Assembly (NCBI GenBank): GCA_028023455.1
Contig: JAQFVV010006623.1
Span: 556,472-620,471 of the forward strand
From: Epiperipatus broadwayi
Taxonomy: Eukaryota > Onychophora > Udeonychophora > Euonychophora > Peripatidae
Direction: 5' to 3'
DNA length: 64,000 nt
Position numbers and translations under genes: made by a program. Position 1 is the stretch's first letter, and each line of letters starts with the position of its first letter. The notes under the pieces were generated by a model that did no database searches, had not been told where the DNA came from, and saw only the letters and a list, made by a program, of their open reading frames with translations. Positions 21,300 through 33,952 of this stretch are shown here, piece after piece.

Positions 21300-22400
21300 A
21301 AACACTTTCTGTTACACACCTACACAAATTATATAACAAATCTTTTCTTCGCTTTTCTACTAGACTCCTTGTCTCTAAACTTCCTGCTACAGCTTTAAAT
21401 AATAAATCACATTTTCTACTATTATCTACTAATATTTTCAGCGTCAGTGTTATTTCTATAATATTTTTTCCTTATTTAATTTTCATGCTTCTGCTTTAAT
21501 CTACAACACATTTTATGTGGAATTTTTTATTGCAATGGTCAACCCAATATTTGCAAAATTACTTTAATTATTTTATTTTATTTTTACTTTTTAATTTACA
21601 AGTTTCAAATTTACTCTGACCCAAATATTGTAAAATATTTGTTTAATGTTCGTTCTTATTATCCAATTAAAAATTAGTCTAACAATTTTATTTTTATTTA
21701 TAAATTCATAAACTTTTAAATACATTTTTAGTTTCCCCATTCTCACATTTTCTCCAATCAATTTATAGTATACTACATTGTATCATTTCTACAAGTGAAA
21801 GCAGATATAGCCACTACTTTCTCTAAGATTTTGTTTCTCTCTTTTTTTTATGCATTTATTATCAATATCCTTTTTCTAATCTGACAGACATTTTATTGCT
21901 AGTTTTAATCACCAAATAAATATATGGTTAAACTTTTTCTATGCAGTATTCTTTCATTTTTTTCATTTTCTAACTTATTGGTTGTCAATATCTTTGGTTC
22001 CCCCTCCCTCCCGTACTAATTTAGTATCTATTTTCCCTCCGTTATCTATATATGTTTTTGTTATTAACAAAGAGAACAATATTATCTGCAAAAAAATCAT
22101 AATAATAACTTGATTTTTTTATTTTATTTAAGTTTAGATATTTTATATTGAAATCTATATCAGTATTCAATCTGATTTATACTATTTCAGATTATATGTT
22201 TATAATTTTTTATATATAGGTATTTTAATAAATGTAATAAACATTTTTTTCAATAACATTTTTAAAACTACTCTCACCATCCTATCATATATTTTGTCAT
22301 TATCTAAAAAGTTCAAAATGTTTTCCTGTTATCTACAAGATATCTTTATAATTTGAGACAGCACAGAATATCATTACCAATTCCTATCATAATTTATTCC
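21300..22400 (-). pseudogene. Possible LINE reverse transcriptase relic
   Basis: The plus strand is pyrimidine-rich over several kb. Read on the minus strand near 22,070-22,100 it gives FFADNIVLF, close to the RT active-site motif FADDIVL of RTE/CR1-like LINEs with one catalytic Asp changed to Asn. Surrounding text is heavily broken, so the limits are approximate and the call rests mainly on this one motif. Confidence 0.3.
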
Positions 22401-23870
22401 TATCTTTCTTCTACAATTTTATGTTATTAATCCAAACCCTTAAGTTTTTTTTTCTATAGTATCTGAATTTTTTTGTACATAATTGACATTATTACAAACA
22501 AATCACTATCATTTTTTCTCTCTTTAAAAACTAATCTTATTTTGGTAATCTTTTAACTCTCTGAAATATCTTTTTCATTTATAATCCTATTAAAGTCAAA
22601 GATATTTGTTCTAATTTTAGAGTGATTTTACACACAGAGTCATCTGAATTTCTAGCTTTACTCACTTTTAATTTTTTAAAAAATTAATATTGACTATTTG
22701 TGGATAATTACATTTTTTTAAAAAACTATCTTTTTATTATTAACATCAAATTCAGTCTTTTATTTTATTCTCTATTAATTCTCATTTTTATATAAGTGTA
22801 GTTTTTATTTATCTTCTATCTATATATTTTTACTTTCATTGTCTGGCAATTTAATCTATTTATTATATTTGTTTTTACATTTAATGTACTTCCAAAATTT
22901 CCACTTTTGTTATGTTTTTTTTCTAAGCACATTTTCTACTTTTTATTATAATATATACATATAATTTTTTTCTTTATTCTCTTTTTATGCTCTCTAATTG
23001 TTCTTTTTCTTTCATTCACACTAAATGAAGTATATTTTTGTAAGTTGTTATGAACTTTTCTTTTTTCTAAATAAGTAGTTATCATTCTTCATAATTCAAT
23101 ATAATACTAATTATCTTTTTTTCCTATACTGTATAATATTTTTTAATTTAGCAATATTATTTATAATCTTCATAGAATTTTTAATCTTATTTAAAACAAT
23201 TTTATTTAGTACTGTTTATATCCTCATCAAAAATTTTAAATTTTTACATCTTTTCATTCTTTTATCTATCAATACATAATTGATAACCTTTTGCATTCAA
23301 GTAAACCTTTCATTAATCCAACTATTTTCATATCTTGAAAACTCATTCCACATATGTTTTTTGTAATTTATTAAATTACATTTTTCTTTGTCATAAAAAT
23401 AATTACACCCCTTTTCAAATCATCTATTCTGTTTAAACCTTTCCACATGTAATTATTCTAATATGTTTCTAAAACACAACAATTATTAAATTTAAGTTGT
23501 TTTTTTTTTACCGTATCTTTAAGATATTTCTATATTTCAATATTCTATCTTCCTTGCATGTTTAAAACTCAATTCTTATACTCTCATTTATTATTCATTT
23601 CCTTTTGTATAATTTGTAAACTTTTTCAATTTTAAATCTTTTATTCTTTTTTATTTTATTTCTCTTTTCCCTATATAACCATTTCTATCTCATTTATCAT
23701 TCATTTTTAAATCAATATTTTTCAAAAAGCAAGACTGATAAAAGTTTCTTTCTCCTCCCTTAGAGTTTAAATACAAGCTTTTAAAGAAATGTTATTTTTT
23801 ATGAAAAAACTTCCTAATATTTAAAGTTTTTATTTTTTTCATTACATTCAATTCAATCTATTATTAGTAA
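22401..23870. other. Pyrimidine-rich AT DNA, no gene seen
   Basis: Long C/T-rich plus-strand composition without open frames. It may continue the decayed minus-strand LINE, but no motif supports that. Confidence 0.4.
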
Positions 23871-23879
23871 AAATAGAAA

Positions 23880-24060
23880 GAAATTGAATTGGACATATGT
23901 TAAAAAGAAGGTATACTTTAATAAAAGATGATTTAGAGGGAATGGCAAGTTGAATCAAGGAAAAAGATGAAAAACATTGATATTGTTGGATGATATAAGA
24001 GATGGGAAGAGTTGCATGGAATTGAAAAGCTGGGCAATGAAGGGAATGAAGTAGAAAAAT
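23880..24060 (+). pseudogene. LINE ORF2 3'-end relic
   Basis: Broken frames give IGHMLKRR near the start and, after interruptions, a charged stretch ending in ELHGIEKLGNEGNEVEK. This order (IGH-L-R, then a basic linker, then a short charged helix) is the hallmark of the C-terminal end of RTE-like LINE ORF2 proteins, just before the 3' UTR. Several stops; very old. Confidence 0.45.
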
Positions 24061-25525
24061 AAATAATTTGGTTTTGGGACTACTCTCTGGATCTGTCCAT
24101 GAAACAGAATACTATTGATAATAATAATCTAATTAAAAATTTCTGAATTATTGATCCTTAGTAAACTACTTGCTATCTCAATCTGACTATTAAATGATTT
24201 AAGAACATTTAATACTTCTCTATAATCATTTATTATTTTTTTTGAAAACTTTGCTCTTGATCTTCAATTTCTTTTTAGATATCTAGTGAATGCTTTAATT
24301 CTTGCTCAGATAAGCAAATCTATTCCTAATTAAGAATCTATTCTTTTTTTCCCTGCCTAATTAAAAAGACACTATTTAGCTTTTCCTTTATCTCATTTTT
24401 AAATAAAATTCCAGTTACCCATTTAGTTATTATGATTTACAGTTTACATATTTTTATTTATTTCAGCTGCAAGAATTTTTGTGAAACCAAGATCATGAAG
24501 TGAAATAATTGCAACATATTTTATTGCCTAATGTACTAAAGTATTAGCCTTGCCATCTAGGTAATATAATAAAGACAATTCTATCAGACCAAGATACTTT
24601 GACTTTATAATTAAAAGATAGAGAAGTTAATGCTCTATCCAAACATTTACCACAATTTTGAGAATCAGTGTGAATACTAGATTCTGAATGCCTACTAAAG
24701 TCACCTGATTCAATATAAGTTTCTGAAATGGAGGTAATATTTAAATGGTATATCTCATGTATGTTTTTACATTTGATACTAAAGAGAATCCTTCTTGCAA
24801 AATATTAACCTACAGACTTCAAAAATACAATGAAAATCCTTAACCTTATAATCAGTTTTAGTGTCAGCTTTCAACATGAGCATTACATATATCATGAGCA
24901 TATGATTGGTTCACTTACTTTATTTCTGAAATGTAGGCTTTATCCATAGATGAAACCTTGTCAAAATTAATAGAATCTAAATTAACATGTTTACATTTGA
25001 AATGCCCTTCTAAAGTTGTGTGATTATTATATAATACTAAAAACTTTCTTAATTTATTTCCCCTTTGTCATATAATTTTTCCTGACAATAGAATTTGATT
25101 TATTGCCTTTCTAAAGACATTTGAAACACCCATATTAAAATGTTTATCTGATACAGCAAAAAGGACTTCCTAAGTTGTTTATATTTTTCAATATGATATA
25201 GTAATGGCTAGCAAATTAAAAAAAGTAGTTACATTTTTTTCATTATTAATTATATTAAACAAATGATTTCATAATGCTTGAAATTCTTCTTTAACATGTT
25301 TTTAATTCTTATTTTTTAAAAAAATTGTGGCACATTATCTAATTTCATTTTTAAAATAGATGTATAAAATTTGCAGATGAAAACAAATCATTCACCATAT
25401 TTTTATTTTGCATGTTGCTGCCCTATTTTATTAATTTACTTTTTTTTTTTGTAAAAATATTTTCTTGATTATTATAATTAATAAACACATTTTACAGTTT
25501 TTATATAAAGTTTAGTTTAATATAT
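24061..25525. other. AT-rich DNA, no gene seen
   Basis: Nothing recognisable beyond A/T runs. Confidence 0.5.
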
Positions 25526-27486
25526 TGTAACGATATATAAATATGTCGTTACATTAATTTAAAATAAAAACTTAAAAGTTCGCAAATAAAAGTAAAAAAC
25601 TAAACGCTAAAATTAAAATGTTTGTTAAACGTATATACATTCGCACAGATGCCAAACTTTAAAAATATTTTTTTTTAAAAAATAAATAAATAAGTATTTG
25701 AACGTACTTTTTTATAAAAAAAAAAGTACAAGATTTAAAAATAAAAACATGTATTAATTAATTCTTGTAATCTGTAAATGGAAATGATTGTTTATAAATT
25801 GTTTGAAAAGCAAGCTAGCCTTGGGCTCTTGTATAATTGAAATGATCTGATGAAAGATAGATAAGAAGAAAAGAGAAATTAGCTTGACCAATGGAAGCAC
25901 TAAGCCTTGGCTTGGACCCTAATGAAAGTGATGGATTAGTGACGTTTTGTTGATTGAATCCATGTGGATTAATATAAAAAGGGAAATACAGTTTTTTCGG
26001 GAGTTCCAGCGTTGTGTGTTTGAGAGTTGTGGTAGAACGCACATACCACACTCTCTATTTAAAAGAAAAAGGAAAAGACTGTGATACCTTGAACCAGCTA
26101 TTGCCATCTCCAGAACATTATCTTCCAATGGAGGCGTCATGGGAATTAAAAGCAGAAACCTGGACTCTTCTACCGTAAGCTATATTGACCTGAACTCTAA
26201 ATTGAAAAATAATTAAGAACTTTCGTTCAAGCTTCTGAACTTCTATCTGACTTTTTTAAGTTTAAAATCAAATTAATAATGTTTAATTTTATATGTTTTC
26301 CGATTGATAAAAATCATTTCCATTTTTTTTTCTTTCTTATTGTATAAATTGTTTATTGTTTAAATTTTAAATGATGAAATTTAGGTTGGGTATAGACGTT
26401 GCATAGGTTCGTTAGCGGTTGATTATGTTGAAGTTTTCACATTTGATTAGAATATATATGTCAAAGAGGTTAATGTAGGCATCTTACGATGAATGCCACG
26501 GAGCCTTGTGTATTCCCTTTGCAATTGACGTGATCGATGATTTTGTATTTTGATCGATTGTGTTTAATTTGGATGTTTTTGACCGTGGAATCTGTGCAGC
26601 CGATCTATACTCAACATTTTAAAAGCAAATTTATAAAAATAATCTGTGCGAACGTATTTAAATGTTAAATTTAAGTCGGGCGTGAATGGCTATATAGTTT
26701 TGTAAAGTTATATTAAGGGAGGGTAATCTTAGGTTATTCGTTTCATAGTTGAATTGGCTCAATGGATTGGATATATTTGTGTAATTAGTAGATGTAGTAT
26801 GAGATCCGCTTCGGGCAGGATTGCATATATACACCACACACCTTCTGTTTGCCTATGGATGGGTTTGTAAGTCGGCAGAAGACCGCAGTCCATTCCTATG
26901 GAGTTTTTTGTTTATTGTTCTACTCGCCAACAGATGTCGCATTCCTGTTGGTGGAGAGACAATGTCTTCTCTAATCTACTTACTGATCAGATGTACATTC
27001 CTGGCAGTATAGTATTTTGTGTTGTCGTATCATGCTACATTGAATACATGAATGTATCAGATGGATTGTCGCCAGTTTGATTGCGAAATTTGTTGCCTAA
27101 GGTTAAATCAGGGAAGAATATTTTCTTTTCAAATGCAGATCTATGTAGTCTATTTATACTTGACTAGCTAAATAAAATATTAAACTCATTGAAACTTAGT
27201 TAAATGTAAAATTAAAAGATTAATAGAAAAATTTAAAATGTTGAATTTATTCCTAAAAATTTAAATGTTATTTTATATGTGTGTAAATAAATATTTTTAT
27301 GTGTTAATTTCTGGCAGTGGTTTTTATTTATTGATATTTAAGATATAAATTAAGATATAGATTTTTATCTCTGCGTCTCCGCTGAGCTAGTGACTTGGAC
27401 TAACGATCGGAATATTTAAATAAAGTGGAATCTTAACAGCACGTATCTGCCTACTTTATAAATTTTTCTAGGCTCAAATGCCTAGA
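25526..27486 (+). mobile_element. Possible LTR (solo or 5') with primer-site-like edge
   Basis: The segment starts TGTAACG at 25526 with CGTTACA 14 bp later, the same self-complementary edge that opens the LTRs of element B. It contains a core-promoter-like stretch (ATATAAAAAGGG near 25973), a GTAAGC splice-donor-like site near 26175 and AATAAA near 27419. It ends at TGGCGCCC (27487), which matches the first eight bases of a tRNA-Lys primer site. Base composition is visibly richer in G and C than the flanks. No partner LTR or internal genes were found, so this is a structural guess. Confidence 0.35.
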
Positions 27487-27499
27487 TGGCGCCCTGGTA

Positions 27500-28380
27500 G
27501 TTGCAGATATTGTTTTTGTGGTTAGATTCGATCTTCACTTTCATTTCGATCGTTATAATATAGATATAATTATAGGAAATTTACATATAAACTCCAGGAA
27601 TATAAATTATACCTGCATTTAAATATTTATATATATTACTTAAATATAAAGACTTTTTAATTTTATCTAATTATTCCTTAATATTCACAAAGGCAAAAAA
27701 ATCAGCTGATTTAAATAATATACCCTGTAATATAATTTGAATTATTAAACTTATAAAGTATTTATAATAAACACAAAAATTATTTTCAAAAATAATTTTA
27801 AAAATCCGTAATGTGCGTAAAAGCACAATTGTAAAATAAGAAAATCAGAATATAAAATAATATTTAAGCATAGAAAAAGCATATAGAATAAATAAAGAAA
27901 ATTGCAAAATATTATTTATCATATATAATATAATACTTATCAAAAGCCAAAAATTAAATTAGTCAATAAAAATAAATCCATTATACTAAATTCAGAATTA
28001 AACAAAACTAGGCGAAAAAATTGAAAAAAACATCTAAATTTTTTATATAACTAATTGGCTTCATTGCTAAGGCAGACTTTTCAACTGCAAAAAAATATAA
28101 GTACAACAAAATATATACACGTTTTACACGATCTCGAAGAAATGGCAGACCTGATTTGAATAATTTTGTATCTATTGAATTAAATAAATAAATGAACATC
28201 AGTATTAGAAGAACTGTCTACAGCTTTGAAAATGAAGGCATCGTTCCTTCGAAAGCCTAAGTATAGAAATAAATATATTAGAGTTTAGTGTGGAGATATT
28301 ACCGTAAAATATCTGATCATTACATATATAAACCACACATTTAATTATTTAATAGTTAATTATTTAATATATCATACCAT
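27500..28380. other. AT-rich DNA, no gene seen
   Basis: If the preceding segment is a 5' LTR this would be internal sequence, but no gag or pol motif is visible. Confidence 0.45.
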
Positions 28381-28429
28381 TGACACCTTCTTTGACACTT
28401 TATCAATACTTTTATTTTTATTATTTGTA

Positions 28430-28480
28430 TTACACTAACAGTTTCGACTGTCCTGCAGTCATCATCAGAGCTACAATATT
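28430..28480 (-). ncRNA. Hammerhead-like motif of a Penelope-like element
   Basis: On the minus strand: CTGATGA, a T, the 5-bp helix II GACTG-CAGGA-CAGTC, then GAAAC and TGTTAGTGTA, where a minimal AC/GT helix III can be drawn. Helix I is weak. The motif sits about 330 bp from a Penelope endonuclease relic, the right context for such ribozymes. Confidence 0.5.
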
Positions 28481-28998
28481 CAAATATATAATTATACAAT
28501 TATTACACTTATCCATATATATATATATATAATTAATACACAATATAAACAAAATAATAATACATTTTAATATGATCTTTATAAATAGTCATTTCCCATT
28601 TTATTATCTTATCTTCTAAATAATTTTATCAATATTTTATATTAATTTATTTTATATCACTTTATTTCATTTTTTAATATTATTTAATATAATAATTATA
28701 ACTTTTTCATTTATTTTACTATTTAATGCATATTATTATCATTTTCTTATATTATAAAATCAACTTCTAATCTTGTCTTATTTTTATTAAATATTTCTAT
28801 CAATTAACTTTACCCACATTGCAAATTATTATTATTATTATTTTATTACAAAAAATTACTTACTTCTTGTTGATTCTATTACCAAAACCCAACTGACAAA
28901 AAATTCAAATTTTGTATTTGTTTAACCTCCCTCTATTGTCATTTTCTTTAACTATTTTCTTTTAACCTTTTCAAATTCTAATTATTACTAACAATTTT

Positions 28999-29184
28999 TT
29001 ATAAAATTATTGTTCTTACCCTGAAATCTCGATTAAGACTTGGTTTTATACTCTTAATCAAGATTGCTTCTTTAATTTTTCTATCCCTACTATTATTTGT
29101 GTAATTAATCATTTTTATACAATCTTTTTCAAACCTATGACCTGTTTCTAATGAATGCAAATAAACAGGTGATCTCTTATCATA
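28999..29184 (-). pseudogene. GIY-YIG endonuclease C-terminus, left arm
   Basis: Mirror of the right-arm fragment, with at least one substitution (a Gly codon becoming Arg near the end). It reads outward on the minus strand from the loop and is truncated at its 5' end by the palindrome centre. Confidence 0.65.
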
Positions 29185-29194
29185 TTTATGCTGA

Positions 29195-29383
29195 ATTAAT
29201 GATAAGAGATCACCTGTTTATTTGCATTCATTAGAAACAGGTCATAGGTTTGAAAAAGATTGTATAAAAATGATTAATTACACAAATAATAGTAGGGATA
29301 GAAAAATTAAAGAAGCAATCTTGATTAAGAGTATAAAACCAAGTCTTAATCGAGATTTCGGGGTAAGAACAATAATTTTATAA
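29195..29383 (+). pseudogene. GIY-YIG endonuclease C-terminus, right arm
   Basis: The open stretch of about 60 codons after the loop contains VYLHSLETGHRFEKD, RDRKIKEAILIKSIKPSLN and RDFG, then a stop at 29381. A histidine-containing SLETGH block, a charged R-x-RKIKEA-LI helix and a final LNRD are what is seen at the end of the endonuclease domain of Penelope-like retroelements, where the Glu of the helix is catalytic. The GIY, YIG and reverse transcriptase parts are absent, so this is a short 5'-truncated copy. Confidence 0.7.
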
Positions 29384-29585
29384 AAAATTGTTAGTAATAA
29401 TTAGAATTTGAAAAGGTTAAAAGAAAATAGTTAAAGAAAATGACAATAGAGGGAGGTTAAACAAATACAAAATTTGAATTTTTTTGTCAGTTGGGTTTTG
29501 ATAATAGAATCAACAAGAAGTAAGTAATTTTTTGTAATAAAATAATAATAATAATAATTTGCAATGTGGGTAAAGTTAATTGATA

Positions 29586-30393
29586 GTATAATAGTAACTT
29601 TATTTTTTAATGATATGTAAATTTTTATCACTCTTTGAAGATTGTTGCTTAGACTTTAGTATCTCGATTACAGTTTAACACAATTTTATATGCTATAATC
29701 TTAATACATTATAATATTTTTTGAAAATCATATTTAAATTTTATTTTTTTAGTCAGTTGAATTGAATTTTTATTTATTTATTTAAAACTTGTATTAATTA
29801 AATAATTTTTCAAGTAGTGGAATTTAGATATTTTTTAGTCTGTGCACAATAAATATGTTTTATTTTTATTTGTGTCCATTGAGATTTTTTTTAAAAAACT
29901 GCATCTTTTTTTGTAGTTAAGCATTTAAGGCTTGGATAATTTTTAAACATAGAATGTATAAATGTAATTAATTAAAGAACATATTAAATAATCTGTAATC
30001 AATAGATAAATTTAAAAGTAAAAAAATATATATACAATGTCATTGTATTATTGTTGAAGTAATAAATTTGAAAGTATAATTAGGTCTGGTGGGAAAAGTA
30101 AACACATCAATAGTTTATTAGGATTGATCATAACTAACTATCAAAAGTCATTGAAAGTAAAAAAGTTTGTAAAAACAGTTCCACAGAGTAGTAAAACTAT
30201 GAACAAGTTTAGGATATTTATTGACTGGGATGAAAAATAAATAGCTACATATTAGAAAGATTTTGTAAACAAAAACAAAATAGTCAATTGGCTAAATATA
30301 TGATATTCAAATATGGAAATGACAAGTTGAGCTTCAATCCAGAAACCTTTAGCTCCTCAAAGTTACCACTTTATACTGTTATAGTAAACATAT
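29586..30393. other. AT-rich DNA, no gene seen
   Basis: No repeat or coding match noticed up to the edge of element C. Confidence 0.5.
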
Positions 30394-32999
30394 TGTACCG
30401 GTCGAAACCCACCACCACTGCACGTCAAATCCGATTCAAACTCAGCTGAACCAAAACTGAATTCAAGCCCAACTCAACAGCTCAGATAGCAGAAATCGAC
30501 GGCACAGTGCTATGCGCCAAGAACTAGCTCAACGGTTGGTGAGGACTAGAGACTCCTGAGTAACACTAATATCTAAGAATTTATATACTTTGAATAATTT
30601 TATAAATTGAATCATATGTATGTTCGGGTTGCCAACACAGACAGCGAGTATTAACATTTAAATAATTATAAAAAGAATGATGAACTGAGAAACCAAGTAT
30701 GTTAGAAAATATTTAATAAGAATAATTTGTTTTGTTTCCATAAAACATAGAATGCATTAATTACCTCTAGTCTTTAAGAGAATTTACAAATATAATAAGA
30801 GTGGCGGTCCTTATCATATGCCAACAATTATTACACAACATAGAATTCTATGTCTATGCCCCCAACGAGAAATATAAAGGCGGATAAAGGTATTCATTAA
30901 GAACGGAAATGATTGCTCTAATTTTATTACGGTGGAATGTGAGATTTATATTTCACATTCGGGAATCTATTCATGAAGAGCAAAACGTAATTTTAGGGCA
31001 TAACTTTAAAATTGATTTGAAACTTATTTAATTAATAATATATTTGAGAATTTGTTCGACTTTAATTTAAATCACTTCATCACGAATTACGAGCATGGAG
31101 AGGGTTTTACCGGAACAAAGATGCAACGGTACTGACGGCTTACGAGACAGAGAGGAAAATTGAAATACGATCGCTAGTCGATGATCGAAGTCCTATGGCG
31201 GCTTGCATCTAACAAGTCTTATGCCCTTTGACTAATGAATACGAAAGGAAGTACTTTCTTCCTTGAGAAATTTAAATAAGAGAATATGATCACCGACCAG
31301 CCTAACGGAGCGGAAGATTGCCCTGCGTCAGCAACGTTCGATGATGATGACTTGATAGTCATCGTTGAAAAATAAAACCCATGTAGAATGCTCTACGTGA
31401 TGACTTGACCAATTAATTAAAGTCAAACGAGCTTTTATCGAACTATTTTAAAACATTTATAAACTATATTAATTATGCCCTAATTATCGTGCACTTCCTG
31501 AATATTAATACAAACTAACAAAAGTTGAATTAAAATATATTTAACCCTTTATCGACCCTTTTGCAAAAACATTTTAAATATATATATGGATAAATAAATC
31601 AACATTAGTGAAGCAAGAAAATACCATTTTAACATTATATGAATATATATAAACACTTGTAACTTAGGAGCTGGGGACATAGGTGAAAAACGGAGCTAAT
31701 AGTTTATTATTAGCCAATTATAAAAATCATAAACATGTAATATTTTCTTTCGACTCGATGATTGATAGAACTTATAAATTTAGTTCTAATGGGTGAGAAT
31801 TACTATTTGAAATTAATATTATAATATTTGCGTGAGGCAAATAGAACGGGGAGCTCATCGAGTTGAAAGATTATTGGCATATAATTTTAAATAAACGACA
31901 TTAATAAAGCATATAAATATATATATTAAATGAACCGCCAGGTAAGAAAAGAAAAAGTTTAAAGACTAGAGATTGAAAGAATTACGCTATAGATTTACAG
32001 TAGCATTTTATAAATATTTTTACATTGAAGAATAAAGAGCTCTTAAATAGGAGGAGAGTAAAATAAAGTTCGAACTGGCCAGAAAGTTTAACGTTCATTA
32101 TAGAAATATATTACCCCTTCCGCTGGTCCTTAAGTTGCACCTCCAAGTTGTTGAAAACGTAGGCATCATTGGTTGACTACTGGAACAGTATTTTAGTAGC
32201 TTTCATAATTTTAGCAGAATGATCGGTCCGGAAAAAGGTTCAGCAGCTCCATTGAAGATTTCTCGGGACTTTAGGAACCGTAGCCAGATTCCTGATGTTC
32301 TAGCCCTCTATCATGATGAAATACAAATTAATATGCACAGAGTTCACTGCACTACTCTACAACAAAGCTAGCCTTTTTTTCCTGACTTTTCAGGGCTATA
32401 TATACTGTTCACTGATGCCTCCGGCTAGCGCTCATTTTATTATCAATGTGTTTTTTTTATAATTAGTTGTTTTCAAATACATTCCCTCGATAAGGCTTTC
32501 AAACTAATTAGCTTGAATTCCTTCTCTAATTGAAAATGAATTCTTAAAATCTGAAAATGATTTAATTAGAAAAATGAATCCTTATCTTTTTCCAATTCAT
32601 AAAGCTTTACTATTGTTTTTAAGAATTTTAAAGCTTATCGAAGGAATGTAGCTTTTAATCACCGAAACTTTACAAATTATTTAAAGGTGAAAAAAACAAG
32701 TATTCCCGACGCAATGAAACTTTCGAACAATTATATATATTTAATATTTACAAATATATATACGCACAATCCACGCAATTTAATATATATAAATTCATGA
32801 ATATTTTATCATGAATTTATTTAGAGAATTGATCAATTTTAAACTAAACTAATTAATTTTGCTACGCATTTGAAATAAGTTATTCATTATGGAAATTAGC
32901 GTGGATTGAACGTATAAAGCCCCATTGCATCGGAAATTTAAGGTTAGTATTAGGGTAAATAACATGAAGCTAGGATCGAACTCAGATCCGACTGCTTCA
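30394..32999 (-). repeat. 3' LTR of element C (2,606 bp)
   Basis: The outer 540 bp and inner 580 bp match the other LTR closely. The middle part (about 30938-32420) is unique in this window. It has small hairpins and a mixed base composition but no convincing ORF. Confidence 0.85.
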
Positions 33000-33024
33000 T
33001 TTCTTTTCACTTCAAAAAAAAACA
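33000..33024 (-). promoter_or_regulatory. Polypurine tract, element C
   Basis: On the minus strand this is a purine-rich run ending GAAGTGAAAAGAAA directly against the 3' LTR, as expected for plus-strand priming. Confidence 0.65.
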
Positions 33025-33274
33025 ATGAAAAAAAAATGACTTTACTTACGCAGGATATAGTTGCATAAGTGTATAGACTCTGGGAGAACAGCCTGAGCGT
33101 GAATAATATAACCTGCCCAAACTACAAAAATTATACATGTCTCACTGCGATCAATTTTTTTGAATATTCAACTTATATTAAGTTTAATAAATCGGTCCGT
33201 TTATCAAGTCTCATTTTTCCTATGGTCATGTCAGTTGGTCTTCTGTATATATATATCTGTCTCTACAGTTTATC

Positions 33275-33904
33275 TTACTGTTTCCCTGGATCAGGTGGTA
33301 CATATTGTTTTAACTGTCTGGCATTGTAATGGTCATAGTCCTGGTCTTTCCTGGTTGGCGTCAAGTTCCCATAGTCTATTGCAGTCAAAAAGTCTATGGC
33401 CTTTTCTGCGACCGAATGCACAAAAAACAATTCTTTAACATTATCTCTATGAACGATGGGGTTCTCTCCTGGGTCTTCTTTGAAAGTTTGAGTCTGTATT
33501 GAGGCTCCAGGGAATGGCATCTGTAAAGTCCTCATGCTAAGTTGAGGATTCATCATCCGTCCCATTTCCACTTTTAGTTTCATTTGACCAGTGGTCTGAA
33601 CATCTTTTTCTTTTCCTGTATCTATATCCGCTTCTTCCACTGTTTTGTATCTGGACTCATCCTCACCACTGTTGTTTTCCTTGCTGTCCACAACTTCCTT
33701 TGGTGTGGCCTGATCATCTTCATTTTCTATTTTTGGGGCTTCAGAGGGATTTATTTCTTGCTGAAGCTTTACATTCTCTAGGTTTGAGTTGGCTTGGATG
33801 CCTCGTGCTTCCTCGAGCCTTACCAGCCTTTCCATCATCATCATCAGTACCTTTCGATCTTCTCTCATTTCTCTGAGGATCGTTTGTAAAGTGTCTTTTC
33901 CCAT
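33275..33904 (-). CDS. Putative Gag-like protein of element C
   Basis: The frame is open for 225 codons from 33952; the first convincing start is the methionine 17 codons in (MGKDTLQTIL, ATG at 33904), giving about 209 residues. The N-terminal 40 residues are a charged helix (MREDRKVLMMMMERLVRLEE), likely coiled coil. An acidic, low-complexity middle follows, then a segment with FPGASIQTQTF and FFVHSVAEKAIDFLTAI. It ends QYVPPDPGKQ. No zinc knuckle or enzyme motif. Position just inside an LTR element with correct orientation makes Gag the best guess, but I recognise no family. It lies near the 3' end of the element rather than next to the primer site, which is odd for a normal gag. Confidence 0.5.
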   Translation of the reverse strand: MGKDTLQTILREMREDRKVLMMMMERLVRLEEARGIQANSNLENVKLQQEINPSEAPKIENEDDQATPKEVVDSKENNSGEDESRYKTVEEADIDTGKEKDVQTTGQMKLKVEMGRMMNPQLSMRTLQMPFPGASIQTQTFKEDPGENPIVHRDNVKELFFVHSVAEKAIDFLTAIDYGNLTPTRKDQDYDHYNARQLKQYVPPDPGKQ

Positions 33905-33952
33905 TTTTGAAAATAAGAAAATAATGTAATAAACAATCAATATAATGAACAA

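Larger units (their letters stand above)
28798..29585. mobile_element. Penelope-like relic: 386-bp-arm palindrome
   Basis: The left arm (28798-29183) and right arm (29199-29585) are reverse complements with a 15-nt loop and only a few differences. Each arm encodes the same C-terminal piece of a GIY-YIG endonuclease followed by 3' UTR, so this is a tail-out inverted pair of 5'-truncated Penelope-like copies. A hammerhead-like motif lies just to the left. Such inverted, truncated copies are typical of Penelope-like insertions. Confidence 0.75.

Noticed and set aside
31340-31365. GATGAC...GTCATC hairpin followed by GAAA in LTR C, considered as a hammerhead
   Set aside because: It lacks CUGANGA before the helix and has no helix I or III partner.
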